A DNA stretch of 64,000 bases, from NCBI RefSeq assembly GCF_900101745.1, contig NZ_FNAD01000001.1, positions 682,001 to 746,000 of the forward strand. The letters are read 5' to 3'. The position numbers and the translations under genes were made by a program. Source of the DNA: Glycomyces harbinensis. Lineage in GTDB: Bacteria; Actinomycetota; Actinomycetes; Mycobacteriales; Micromonosporaceae. A model generated the notes under the pieces. It was not told the DNA's origin. It worked only from the letters and a program-made list of their open reading frames with translations, and did not search any database. This document shows positions 8,568 through 16,140 of this stretch, in pieces (within the stretch, counting starts at the first letter, position 1; the number at the start of each line of letters is the position of its first letter).

Positions 8568-9635
8568 TCAATCTTGGCGTTCAGTGCGGCTCTCCCTGAC
8601 GGTCACGAACCGGGGCAGCGAGGCGAACCGCCCGTCGCGGAGGTCCGCCGCCGGGACGCCCTCGATCGCCGCGGCCATCACCGCGTGCGCCTGCCGGGCG
8701 CCGGTCATGATCTTGTCGAGTGCGAGCTCCTGGCGGTCGACCTCGCGCATCCACGGCAGCGGGGCGAGGTCGAGGACGTGGGGGCCCTCGCCCGGGTCGA
8801 CCATCCGCTCCTGGAGCCAGCGCCGCTGGCCGCGGTAGCGGTCGAGCGAGGCGATGTAGCCCTTGCCGAGTCCGGGGCGCAGGCGCTCCATGTAGGTCGC
8901 CGAGATCCGCCGGCCCTGGGAGGGCCTGGACGGCGGCCGGCGCAGGGGTTTGGTGCTCAGGGAGAGCACGTGCGTGCAGCCGTCCTGGAGCGCCAGGAGG
9001 TAGGGGTGGGCGGTGAGGACGCCGCCGTCGACGGCGCGCGCTCCGCGGAAGGTGCCGGTGCCGGGGACGGCCATCGGCAGCCAGCAGCTGGCGCGCAGGG
9101 CCTCCTTGAGGTCGTCCGCGGAGGTGAAGCCGGTGGCGCTGAGGGTCTCCAGTTCGTCCACGAGGGTGACCGCGACCTGGAAGGAGACCGGGTTCTTGAG
9201 CACCGCTTCGTAGTCGAGCGGTTTGACCCGGGCCAGGACCTCCTCGAACACGTACTCGAGGTTGAGGACGGGCCGGCCGGTGAGGAAGCGCCGCATGTCG
9301 ACGAACCGCTTGGTGGAGAGGTCGTCGAAGTAGATCGTCAGCGGGTACCAGGTCTCGCCGGCGGTGAAGTAGGAGGCGTTGACGGCGCCCGACGAGCAGC
9401 TGTAGACGGCGTCGAACACCGGGCGCATTCCGGCGTCGTCCAGCGCGGTGAGCATCGCGGCGGAGATGACGCCGCGCATCCCGCCGCCTTCGACGGCCAG
9501 GCCGAGGCGGAGTCCGTCGCCGTGTTCGCCCGGGCCGGTCCCGGCGGTGCGCCGGGCCCGGATGAGTTCGAGCACGGGGTGGTCGTCGTTCCAGTAGGCG
9601 TCGGCGTTCGGGTCGTAGAGGTCGCGCACGGGCAT
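8568..9635 (-). CDS. Patatin-like phospholipase
   Basis: A 355-residue patatin-domain protein, an acyl hydrolase family acting on phospholipids or neutral lipids. The glycine-rich oxyanion motif is in VEGGGMRGV near residue 50; the nucleophile region reads YSCSSGAVNAS near residue 78, and the catalytic aspartate is in VDGGVLTA near residue 200. The nucleophile elbow normally reads GxSxG; here the first glycine is a serine, which is unusual but leaves the serine and following glycine. No signal peptide or membrane helix is seen, so it should be cytoplasmic or peripheral. It is the first gene of a pair with the membrane kinase-like protein, which suggests a functional link between lipid hydrolysis and signalling. 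ATG start at 9635. Confidence 0.85.
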   Translation of the reverse strand: MPVRDLYDPNADAYWNDDHPVLELIRARRTAGTGPGEHGDGLRLGLAVEGGGMRGVISAAMLTALDDAGMRPVFDAVYSCSSGAVNASYFTAGETWYPLTIYFDDLSTKRFVDMRRFLTGRPVLNLEYVFEEVLARVKPLDYEAVLKNPVSFQVAVTLVDELETLSATGFTSADDLKEALRASCWLPMAVPGTGTFRGARAVDGGVLTAHPYLLALQDGCTHVLSLSTKPLRRPPSRPSQGRRISATYMERLRPGLGKGYIASLDRYRGQRRWLQERMVDPGEGPHVLDLAPLPWMREVDRQELALDKIMTGARQAHAVMAAAIEGVPAADLRDGRFASLPRFVTVRESRTERQD

Positions 9636-9829
9636 CTCACCAGAGGGGTTGGCAGCAGTAGCGGAATGTGCACATGCTACCTACGGAGGCCTGCACTGCC
9701 GGTCCACGAACGCCGTGCACCGCAGGGCGATCGGTTGCCTACCTGGTCACGGCGCCTCGCCGGTGCAAAGTGTCGGGTATCGGACAGTGCGGTCGGCGGC
9801 GGGGCCCGGGGGCCCCTCCGACGCGTTCC

Positions 9830-10201
9830 CTAGAAGTCGTAGGGGCCGAAGCGGCCCCAGGCGACGATGGCGGCGAGGACGAGCAGCACCGCGTTGATCC
9901 CGATCGCGGAGTACTCCTTCTTGCGGGCGTGGTAGACCGCGGCCAGGATCATCACCACGACGAGGCCGACCGCGGCGAGCGGCGTCAGGATCACGGCGAT
10001 GCCGGTGAGGGCGGGCAGGATGAGGCCGACGGCGGCGGCGAGCTCGACGATGCCGACGAGCTTGACCGTCCCGGAGGAGAAGTCGTTCACCCACGGCATG
10101 TTGGGCGCAAGCTTCTCCTTGGGCTGGGTCGACTTCATCACGCTGGCGGCGAGGAAGGCGGCGGCGAGCAGGCCTTGCAGGATCCAGAGGAACACGTTCA
10201 C
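9830..10201 (-). CDS. DoxX-family membrane protein
   Basis: A 123-residue four-helix membrane protein of the DoxX/SURF4-like group. It has the FLAASVMK segment after helix 1 and a GIVELAAAVGLILPA segment in helix 2, both usual for the family, whose members are often linked to redox stress or quinone chemistry. The GTG start at 10201 is chosen because GGGAG precedes it; a longer frame to 10309 would run through the promoter. It is divergent from a TetR regulator, with an inverted repeat between them, so it is probably the target of that regulator. A second DoxX gene lies at 19110. Confidence 0.8.
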   Translation of the reverse strand: MNVFLWILQGLLAAAFLAASVMKSTQPKEKLAPNMPWVNDFSSGTVKLVGIVELAAAVGLILPALTGIAVILTPLAAVGLVVVMILAAVYHARKKEYSAIGINAVLLVLAAIVAWGRFGPYDF

Positions 10202-10260
10202 GGGGGCAGTCTCCCTGACAGACGGGCGGGTCGGCGGCGGCTCGAAGTGGAGCCGCCTAT

Positions 10261-10295
10261 CCGGTTGTGGACGTCGAGTGTAACAACACAACCGG
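10261..10295. promoter_or_regulatory. Inverted repeat, probable TetR operator
   Basis: CCGGTTGTG and CACAACCGG form a perfect 9-bp inverted repeat with a 17-bp spacer, between the DoxX gene and the divergent TetR gene. Confidence 0.6.
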
Positions 10296-10326
10296 ACAGC
10301 CCATTCCACTTGGCTAGGATGGCGGG

Positions 10327-11010
10327 ATGGAACCGAGCCCGGAGAGCCCCTCCTGCGAGCGCGCCCGGCGCCTGCGCAGCGACGCCGAACAGAACCGCGA
10401 GCGCATCGTCGAGGCGGCCCGCGCGGTCTACCGGCGCGAGGGCCTCGGCGGCTCGATGGCCCACATCGCCCGCACCGCGGGGGTCGGCATCGCGACCCTG
10501 TTCCGGCGCTTCCCCGACCGGTCCGAACTGGTGGCGGCGGTCTTCGAGGACGCCATGGAGGCGAACCTGGCCGCGGCGGTGGAGGCGCGCGGCGCGGCCG
10601 ACGCCTGGGAGGGGTTCAGCGGCTACATCGAGACGGTGTGCGGGCTCCAGGCCGAGAACCGGGGCTTCGCCGAGGTGCTGACGATGAACTTCGGGTCGGC
10701 GAAGGGCCTGGAGCGCCGGCGCCAGGAGGCGTTCGACGCGTTCCTGGAGCTGATCGACCGCGCCAAGGCCGCGGGGCGGCTGCGCGCGGACTTCACGCCG
10801 GAGGACTTCCTGATCCTCCTGATGGCGAACGCGGGCGTGCTGGGCGCGGCGGGCGACGCGGCGCCGGAGGCCTCGCGGCGGCTGGTGGGCCAGATGCTCC
10901 GGGCGTTCGCGGCCGAGGGGTCCGGGGACCTGCCGCCGTCGCCGAGTCCGAAGCGGCTGCTGCGCGGCATCGTCCGGCGGCGCCGGGCCTCGGGCGCGGC
11001 GTCGGCGTGA
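10327..11010 (+). CDS. TetR-family transcriptional regulator
   Basis: A 227-residue regulator. The N-terminal helix-turn-helix is clear (NRERIVEAARAVYRREG, then IARTAGVGIATLFRRFPDR), followed by an alpha-helical ligand-binding domain of the type with a C-terminal segment DFTPEDFLILL. ATG start at 10327. It is divergent from the DoxX gene at 9830, and a 9-bp inverted repeat lies 32 bp upstream of its start, which suggests it represses both itself and the DoxX gene. The ligand is unknown. Confidence 0.9.
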   Translation: MEPSPESPSCERARRLRSDAEQNRERIVEAARAVYRREGLGGSMAHIARTAGVGIATLFRRFPDRSELVAAVFEDAMEANLAAAVEARGAADAWEGFSGYIETVCGLQAENRGFAEVLTMNFGSAKGLERRRQEAFDAFLELIDRAKAAGRLRADFTPEDFLILLMANAGVLGAAGDAAPEASRRLVGQMLRAFAAEGSGDLPPSPSPKRLLRGIVRRRRASGAASA

Positions 11011-11017
11011 GGCGGCC

Positions 11018-11668
11018 TCAGCCGGTGGCGAGCTTGGCGGCGAAGCCGATCATGACCGCGCCGACGAGGCCGTTCCCGACTGCGGCGAGGCGGCGACGGC
11101 GCCGGAAGGTCTGGGCGAGGCCGTCCCCGGCGAGGATGAGCGTCGTCAGGTAGATCATCGAGAAGGCCTGGATGATCACGAAGAGGACGCCGTAGCTGAG
11201 GACCGGGTAGGCGTAGGCGGGGTCCACGAACTGGACGAAGAACGAGACGAAGAACAGGATCGCCTTGGGGTTGAGCAGGCTCGCGATGAAGGCGCGCGCG
11301 AAGGGCCGCTCGTTCGCGGCGAACGCGGGGGCCGGGGCCGCTTCGGGGGCGTCACCGCGGCGGGCGGCGCGCCAGGCCTTGACGCCGCCGCGGATGAGGC
11401 CGAACGCGAGGAAGGCGAGGTAGGCGACGCCGGCCCAGCGGACGAGGTTGTAGACGAGCGGCGAGGTGGCGAAGACCGAGGCGAGTCCGGCGGCGGTGGC
11501 GACCATGATGACCGTGTCGCCGCAGAACACGGCGGCCGCGGCCTTGAAGCCGTCGCGGCGCCCGCGCCGGGAGGCCACGGAGAGCACGTACAGCGAGTTG
11601 GGGCCCGGCAGCAGGATGATGAGGGCCGAGGCGGCGACGTAGGTCCACAGGTCGACGGTGCCGAGCAC
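11018..11668 (-). CDS. LysE/RhtB-family amino acid exporter
   Basis: A 216-residue membrane protein with about six helices. The family signature is at the N-terminus (LIILLPGPNSLYVLS), followed by GRRDGFKAA, and the conserved FLNPKAILFF-like stretch appears as LLNPKAILFF. Members export amino acids or related small molecules. The start is GTG at 11668 with GAGAGGA upstream. It ends 7 bp from the convergent TetR gene and stands alone otherwise. The specific substrate cannot be told. Confidence 0.88.
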   Translation of the reverse strand: MLGTVDLWTYVAASALIILLPGPNSLYVLSVASRRGRRDGFKAAAAVFCGDTVIMVATAAGLASVFATSPLVYNLVRWAGVAYLAFLAFGLIRGGVKAWRAARRGDAPEAAPAPAFAANERPFARAFIASLLNPKAILFFVSFFVQFVDPAYAYPVLSYGVLFVIIQAFSMIYLTTLILAGDGLAQTFRRRRRLAAVGNGLVGAVMIGFAAKLATG

Positions 11669-11890
11669 GGGCGTGTCCTCTCAGGGCGGGGATGCGGCCG
11701 CCGGGAGGGTTCGCGGGGGTGGACGCGAGGGTCGCTCTCAGGCGGCGAAACGCTGCCAGTCTACGGTCGCGCGGATCGCTCCGGCAAACCGTTTCGGCCG
11801 GCGTCCCGCTGGTCGGAACGCCGGCCGTCGACGTCCTCGCGGACGGACCGTGCCCGTGGCGGAGGCCCTCTATGCTGGGCGGTGAGACGG

Positions 11891-11924
11891 GGCCGGTGGC
11901 GCGCGCGGGTATGCGCCACCGGCC
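11891..11924 (-). terminator. Terminator of the hmu operon
   Basis: A perfect 12-bp stem (GGCCGGTGGCGC / GCGCCACCGGCC) with a 10-nt loop, just past the stop of the AI-2E-type gene. A short T-rich run (TTCTT) lies on the plus-strand side. Confidence 0.7.
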
Positions 11925-11933
11925 TTCTTCGCG

Positions 11934-12992
11934 TCAGGAGTTGTCGAGGCGCGGCAGGACGAGCTCCTTGCCGATGAGGCGGACCGCCGCGTAGACCGGG
12001 ACCGACAGGACGATGCCGATCACGCCGAACAGCGTGCCGCCGACCAGGACCGCCACGATGGCGGCGAGGTTGGAGACCTTCACCGCACTGCGCATCACCG
12101 TCGGGTAGATGACCCAGTTCTCCAGCTGCTGGTAGGCGACGAAGAAGATCACCGCGGCCACGGCCGTCATGGGCGACTGCGTGAGGGCGACCAGGGTGAC
12201 CACGACCGCGCCGATGGTCGCGCCGATCTGCGGGATGAGGTCCAGGAGTGCGACCAGGACGGCCAGGAGTCCCGCGTACGGGATGTCGGCGAAGATCATG
12301 AAGATCCACGAGCAGATGCCGGCGAAGACGCCGATGGCGATCGCGCCGATGAGGTAGGCGCCGATCTGGCGGAGGATGCCCTCGATGATGCGGTCGGTCT
12401 GCTCGCGCTGGGAGGCGGCGAAGAGGCGGAGGGCGCCCTGGCGCAGCTGGGTGTAGGAGGCGAGGATGAAGATCGTCAGCAGGATCGTGGTGACGGTCCA
12501 GACCACGCCGCCGAAGAAGGTGGCGACGCCGCCGGCCACGCCGCCGAGCGCCTGGGTCATGTTGGAGGGGGTCAGGACGCCTTCGGCGCTTTCGAGCAGG
12601 CCCGACTGGCCGCCGAAACGCTCGACTAGGTCGCTGTTGATGGCGTCGTTGTAGTAGCCGGGGACCTGTGCGGCGAAGTCGGTGGCCTCGTTGACGAGGG
12701 AGGGGATGATCGCGGCGATGCCGCCGCAGAAGACCAGGGCGGTGCCGACCAGCATGATGGTCATGGCGAGCCAGCGCGGCATCCCGCGCTTGGTCATCAA
12801 GCTGATGATGCGTTCGAGGCCGACCGCCAGGAAGGCGGAGACGATCAGCACGGTGATCACGGTGCCGAGCTCCTGGAACACCCAGACCAGCGCGGTGACG
12901 ACGGCGAGTCCGAGGCCGAAGAATATGCCGGCGGTGAGGGGCGGCGTGTCAGCGAGACTTCTGCGCAGGGGCAGTCCGGGTTTGTCAGCCAT
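11934..12992 (-). CDS. AI-2E family (PerM/YdjX-like) membrane transporter
   Basis: A 352-residue polytopic protein. The N-terminal paired helices (LAVVTALVWVFQ, VITVLIVSAFLAVGLERI), a long soluble central part (ATDFAAQVPGYYNDAINSD), then a bundle of helices with DLIPQIGATIGAV, a family hallmark, all agree with AI-2E/PerM exporters. The ATG at 12992 lies inside the end of hmuV, so the two genes overlap by 8 bp and must be translated from one transcript. It is the last gene of the hmu operon, before a strong hairpin. No role in heme uptake is established for the family; the coupling here is the notable point. Confidence 0.88.
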   Translation of the reverse strand: MADKPGLPLRRSLADTPPLTAGIFFGLGLAVVTALVWVFQELGTVITVLIVSAFLAVGLERIISLMTKRGMPRWLAMTIMLVGTALVFCGGIAAIIPSLVNEATDFAAQVPGYYNDAINSDLVERFGGQSGLLESAEGVLTPSNMTQALGGVAGGVATFFGGVVWTVTTILLTIFILASYTQLRQGALRLFAASQREQTDRIIEGILRQIGAYLIGAIAIGVFAGICSWIFMIFADIPYAGLLAVLVALLDLIPQIGATIGAVVVTLVALTQSPMTAVAAVIFFVAYQQLENWVIYPTVMRSAVKVSNLAAIVAVLVGGTLFGVIGIVLSVPVYAAVRLIGKELVLPRLDNS

Positions 12993-13848
12993 GGGAGATG
13001 TCTAGCAGACCGCTGCGGCGCCCGGGGTTCGGCACGCCCCGCAGCGGCGTGACGCGCGGGCTGCCGGTGTCGGGGTCGAGGTCCACCTTGACCGGTTGGC
13101 GGTAGACCTCGGTGAGCCGGTCGGCGGTGAAGACGTCGGCGGGCGGTCCGCAGGCGACGATGCGGCCCTCGGCGAGGACCGCGGTCCGGTCGCAGTAGGC
13201 GGCGGCGAGGTCGAGGTCGTGGAGCACGATCACGACGGCGCGGCCCTCGGCGGCCAGTGAGCGGCACAGCCGTCCGACCATCTCCTGGTGGCGCAGGTCG
13301 AGGGCGGCGGTGGGCTCGTCGAGCAGGACCAGGCCGGCGTCCTGGGCGACGACGCGGGCGAGCATGACGCGGGCCTGCTCGCCGCCGGAGAGGGAGGTGA
13401 AGGGGCGCTGCGCGAAGGGCTCGGCCTCGGTGAGCGCGAGGGCGGCGGCGATGCGCCGGTCGTCGGCGTCGCGCCGGGCGGTTCCGGCCCAGGGGGCGCG
13501 GCCCATCTCGACGACGTCGCGCACGGTGAAGGGGAAGGAGACGCGATGCGCTTGCGGCAGGACGGCGCGGCGGCGGGCGATGTCGACGGTGCTCCACTCG
13601 CCGACGGGTCGGCCCCACAGCGAGACGCGGCCTTCGTCGGCGGCCTGGTCGCCGGAGAGCGCGGCGAGGAGGGTCGACTTGCCGGCGCCGTTGGGCCCGA
13701 CCAGGCCCAGGACCTCCCCGGCGCGGACGTCGAGGTCCACGCCGCGCAAGACCGCCGTGCCGCCGAGGAGGACGGTGGCTCCCGAGACCGCCGCGGGCAG
13801 GTCGGGGACGGGTCCGGGATCGCCGGAGTGGCGGCGGCGCAGTCGCAT
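12985..13848 (-). CDS. hmuV: Hemin ABC transporter ATP-binding protein
   Basis: A 287-residue ATPase of the iron-siderophore/heme/B12 class. Walker A is GPNGAGKST, the signature is LSGGEQARVML, Walker B is LVLLDEPTAALD, and the switch histidine is in IVLHDLDLAAAYCD. The start ATG at 13848 overlaps the stop of the permease gene (TGATG), a usual coupling; longer frames read through the permease and are not real. It powers heme import through the permease encoded just upstream. The hmu assignment rests on the linked HtaA genes and iron boxes; by sequence alone it could serve another iron chelate. Confidence 0.92.
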   Translation of the reverse strand: MRLRRRHSGDPGPVPDLPAAVSGATVLLGGTAVLRGVDLDVRAGEVLGLVGPNGAGKSTLLAALSGDQAADEGRVSLWGRPVGEWSTVDIARRRAVLPQAHRVSFPFTVRDVVEMGRAPWAGTARRDADDRRIAAALALTEAEPFAQRPFTSLSGGEQARVMLARVVAQDAGLVLLDEPTAALDLRHQEMVGRLCRSLAAEGRAVVIVLHDLDLAAAYCDRTAVLAEGRIVACGPPADVFTADRLTEVYRQPVKVDLDPDTGSPRVTPLRGVPNPGRRSGLLDISHG

Positions 13849-14942
13849 CAGGCCCAGCCTCCTTGGTGTCGTCGGGTGCGTCGCAGGAGCCAGAAGAAGA
13901 ACGGGCTGCCGACGAGGGCGGTGAGGATGCCGAGGGGGATCTCGGCGGGGGCGGCGACGGTGCGGGCGGCGAGGTCGGCCCAGACGATGACGGCCGCGCC
14001 GCCCATGGTGGACAGCGGCAGGAGCGCCCGGTGGCCGGGTCCGGCGGCCATGCGCAGCAGATGCGGGACGACCAGGCCGATGAAGCCGATGACGCCCGAG
14101 ACGGCCACGGCCGCACCGGTGAGGAGGGCGACGATCACGATCAGGTGGAGCCGCAGCCGTTCGACGTCGACGCCGAGGTGGCGGGCGGACCGCTCCCCCA
14201 GGGAGAGGAGGTCGAGGCGGCGGGCGTAGCGCGGTGCGGTCATGAGGCCGACGGCGGCCAAGGGGAGGACGGCGAGGATCTTCGGCCAGGTCGCCTGCGA
14301 GAGGCTGCCCATCTGCCAGAAGGTGATCGCGGTGATCTCGTCGTTGTCCGCGTAGAAGATGAACAGGCCGATGAGGGCCCCGGCCAGGCCGTTCACGGCC
14401 ACGCCGGTGAGCACCAGGGTGACCACTTCGGTGCGCCCGCCCGAGCGCGACATGAGGTAGACGACCGAGACGGTGGCGAGTCCGGCGATGAAGGCGCACA
14501 GGGAGATCGTCCAGTTGCCGGCGAAGGTGAGGCCGAAGGCGATCGCGGCGACCGCGCCGACGGCCGCGCCGGAGCTGACGCCGATGATGCCCGGTTCGGC
14601 GAGCGGGTTGCCGAACATGCCCTGCATGAGGGTGCCCGCGCAGGCGAGGCACGCGCCGACGAGGAGGCCGAGCACGACGCGGGGGAAGCGGATGTTCCAC
14701 AGCACGCCTTCGCCGGTGCCTTCGACGGGGGCGCCGCCGAGGCCGAGCTTGTGGGCGATCGAGGCGACGATGTCGCCCAGGGGGATCGCGAAGGCGCCGT
14801 TGGAGGCCGAGACGAGCACGCCGAGCGCGAGGAGTCCGATGAGGACGACGGCGAGGATCGCCGGGACGGCCGGGCGGCGGATGCGGGCGGGTGCTGGGGC
14901 GGGCCGCTGCGAGGCGGCCTGCGGCGGGGCGGCGGCCGTCAT
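13848..14942 (-). CDS. hmuU: Hemin ABC transporter permease (FecCD/BtuC family)
   Basis: A 364-residue membrane protein with about ten helices. Family marks: FPRVVLGLLVGACLACAG, MQGMFGNPLAEPGIIGVSSG, and GVIGFIGLVVPHLLR near the C-terminus. It forms the membrane channel and binds HmuV through cytoplasmic loops. GAGAGGAC lies 6 nt before the ATG at 14942. It is separated from the binding-protein gene by 67 bp and overlaps the ATPase gene. Co-regulated with the divergent HtaA genes through iron boxes (inference). Confidence 0.93.
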   Translation of the reverse strand: MTAAAPPQAASQRPAPAPARIRRPAVPAILAVVLIGLLALGVLVSASNGAFAIPLGDIVASIAHKLGLGGAPVEGTGEGVLWNIRFPRVVLGLLVGACLACAGTLMQGMFGNPLAEPGIIGVSSGAAVGAVAAIAFGLTFAGNWTISLCAFIAGLATVSVVYLMSRSGGRTEVVTLVLTGVAVNGLAGALIGLFIFYADNDEITAITFWQMGSLSQATWPKILAVLPLAAVGLMTAPRYARRLDLLSLGERSARHLGVDVERLRLHLIVIVALLTGAAVAVSGVIGFIGLVVPHLLRMAAGPGHRALLPLSTMGGAAVIVWADLAARTVAAPAEIPLGILTALVGSPFFFWLLRRTRRHQGGWA

Positions 14943-15009
14943 GCCGGGTCCTCTCGGATCGGCGGCGCCGCAGGGTGTTCGCGGTACTCGGACCGCGGTC
15001 GTCCGGGGC

Positions 15010-15996
15010 TCATTCGGCGGTCCCGTGGAGCTGTTCGGCGAGGTCGGCGACGACGTCGCCGGTGCGGGGGCCGTAGTTGAGCATGATGCCGTCGGGCAGG
15101 TGCGCGATCCGCTCCTGCTCCCCCGCCGGGGTCTGGGCGACGCCGGGGATCTCCAGCAGGCCTTCGACGCCGCCGACCGAGTCGAGGCCCTTGTCCATCA
15201 CCAGGATCACGTCGGGCGCGGCGGCCGCGAGCGCTTCGGGGGTGAGTTCGAGGAAGTCGCCTTCGAGCGCTTCGGCGCCGGCGTCGATGCCGCCCGCGGC
15301 CTCGATGAGCGAGGTCGCGCCGGAGTCGCGGGCGCCGATCATGTAGACCGAGGCCGATCCGCGCAGGTAGAGGAAGGCCACGCGGGGCGGGTCGGAGAGG
15401 TCCATGCCCTCGGTCGCGGCGGCGATGCCCGCCTCGGTGCGCTCGATGAGCTCGGCGCCGAGGTCTTGGACGCCGAGGGCCGCGGCGACGGCGCCGATGC
15501 GCGTCGAGGCCGAGTCGATCCCGTCGGCGGGGTCGAAGACCACGATGGGCACTCCGGCGGCGGCGATCTGGTCGAGCGCGGTCTGCGGGCCGGAGCCGGT
15601 CTCGGCGAGGATCAGGTCGGGCTGGAGGGAGAGGACGCCTTCGGCGGAGATGTCGTGCCCGTGGCTCACGACGGGGAGGTCGGCGGCCTGCTCGAAGGTG
15701 GCGGTGATGTCGCGGGCCACGACGCGGTCGCCGAGGCCGAGGGTGAACACGATCTCCGAGAGCGAGCCGGACAGGGGCACGATCGCCTCGGCCGAGGCGA
15801 TCGTGACTTCGGCGCCGGTGGCGTCGGTGACGGTGGCCGGCAGGGCCGGGTCGACGTCCTCGGCGACGGGCTCGACGCGGTCGACGGCGGCTTCAACCGT
15901 CGCACCGTCGGTTTCGCCTCCGCCGCAAGCGGAGAGGGCGAGAAGTGCGGCCGCCGCGACGACGGCGGGGGTCCAGCGGGGGCGGCGTCTGCGCAC
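15010..15996 (-). CDS. hmuT: Hemin-binding lipoprotein of an ABC transporter
   Basis: A 328-residue periplasmic-binding-type protein, class III (BtuF/FhuD/HmuT fold). An arginine-rich N-terminus is followed by a hydrophobic stretch and the lipobox LSACGGG, so it is membrane anchored. Features include VVARDITA, VVSHGHDISAEG, LSLQPDLILAE and PGVAQTPAGEQ. The GTG at 15996 is chosen because GGAGAA precedes it at good spacing; the alternative ATG at 16038 lies inside an iron box and would add 14 residues before the signal peptide. It takes heme from the HtaA surface proteins and hands it to HmuUV, by analogy with Corynebacterium. Confidence 0.9.
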   Translation of the reverse strand: MRRRRPRWTPAVVAAAALLALSACGGGETDGATVEAAVDRVEPVAEDVDPALPATVTDATGAEVTIASAEAIVPLSGSLSEIVFTLGLGDRVVARDITATFEQAADLPVVSHGHDISAEGVLSLQPDLILAETGSGPQTALDQIAAAGVPIVVFDPADGIDSASTRIGAVAAALGVQDLGAELIERTEAGIAAATEGMDLSDPPRVAFLYLRGSASVYMIGARDSGATSLIEAAGGIDAGAEALEGDFLELTPEALAAAAPDVILVMDKGLDSVGGVEGLLEIPGVAQTPAGEQERIAHLPDGIMLNYGPRTGDVVADLAEQLHGTAE

Positions 15997-16036
15997 GGGC
16001 GTTCTCCAGTTCGAGGCGAATTGCGGCCGGTCGAGC

Positions 16037-16055
16037 ATAGGTTAGGCTCGGCTAA
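16037..16055. promoter_or_regulatory. DtxR/IdeR-type iron box, hmuT side
   Basis: A 19-bp site that matches the consensus TTAGGTTAGGCTAACCTAA at 15 of 19 positions, with a full left half (TAGGTTAGGCT). It lies 40 bp upstream of the hmuT start. Confidence 0.72.
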
Positions 16056-16091
16056 TAAAAGTTAGCACCCCCTTTGCTTATCGAGCGATAC

Positions 16092-16110
16092 TTAGGTTAG
16101 CCTTACCTCC
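16092..16110. promoter_or_regulatory. DtxR/IdeR-type iron box, HtaA side
   Basis: TTAGGTTAGCCTTACCTCC matches the same consensus at 15 of 19 positions and lies 30 bp upstream of the HtaA gene start. Iron-replete DtxR would shut off the plus-strand genes. Confidence 0.75.
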
Positions 16111-16140
16111 ACTGAACTTGCATACGGAGGTCCCCCCGCC

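Noticed and set aside
15997..16038. ATG start at 16038 for hmuT
   Set aside because: It lies inside an iron box and lacks a ribosome binding site; GTG at 15996 has GGAGAA.
13863..16065. Overlapping plus-strand frames over hmuTU
   Set aside because: They are shadows of the permease and binding-protein genes; no family motif and no ribosome binding site.
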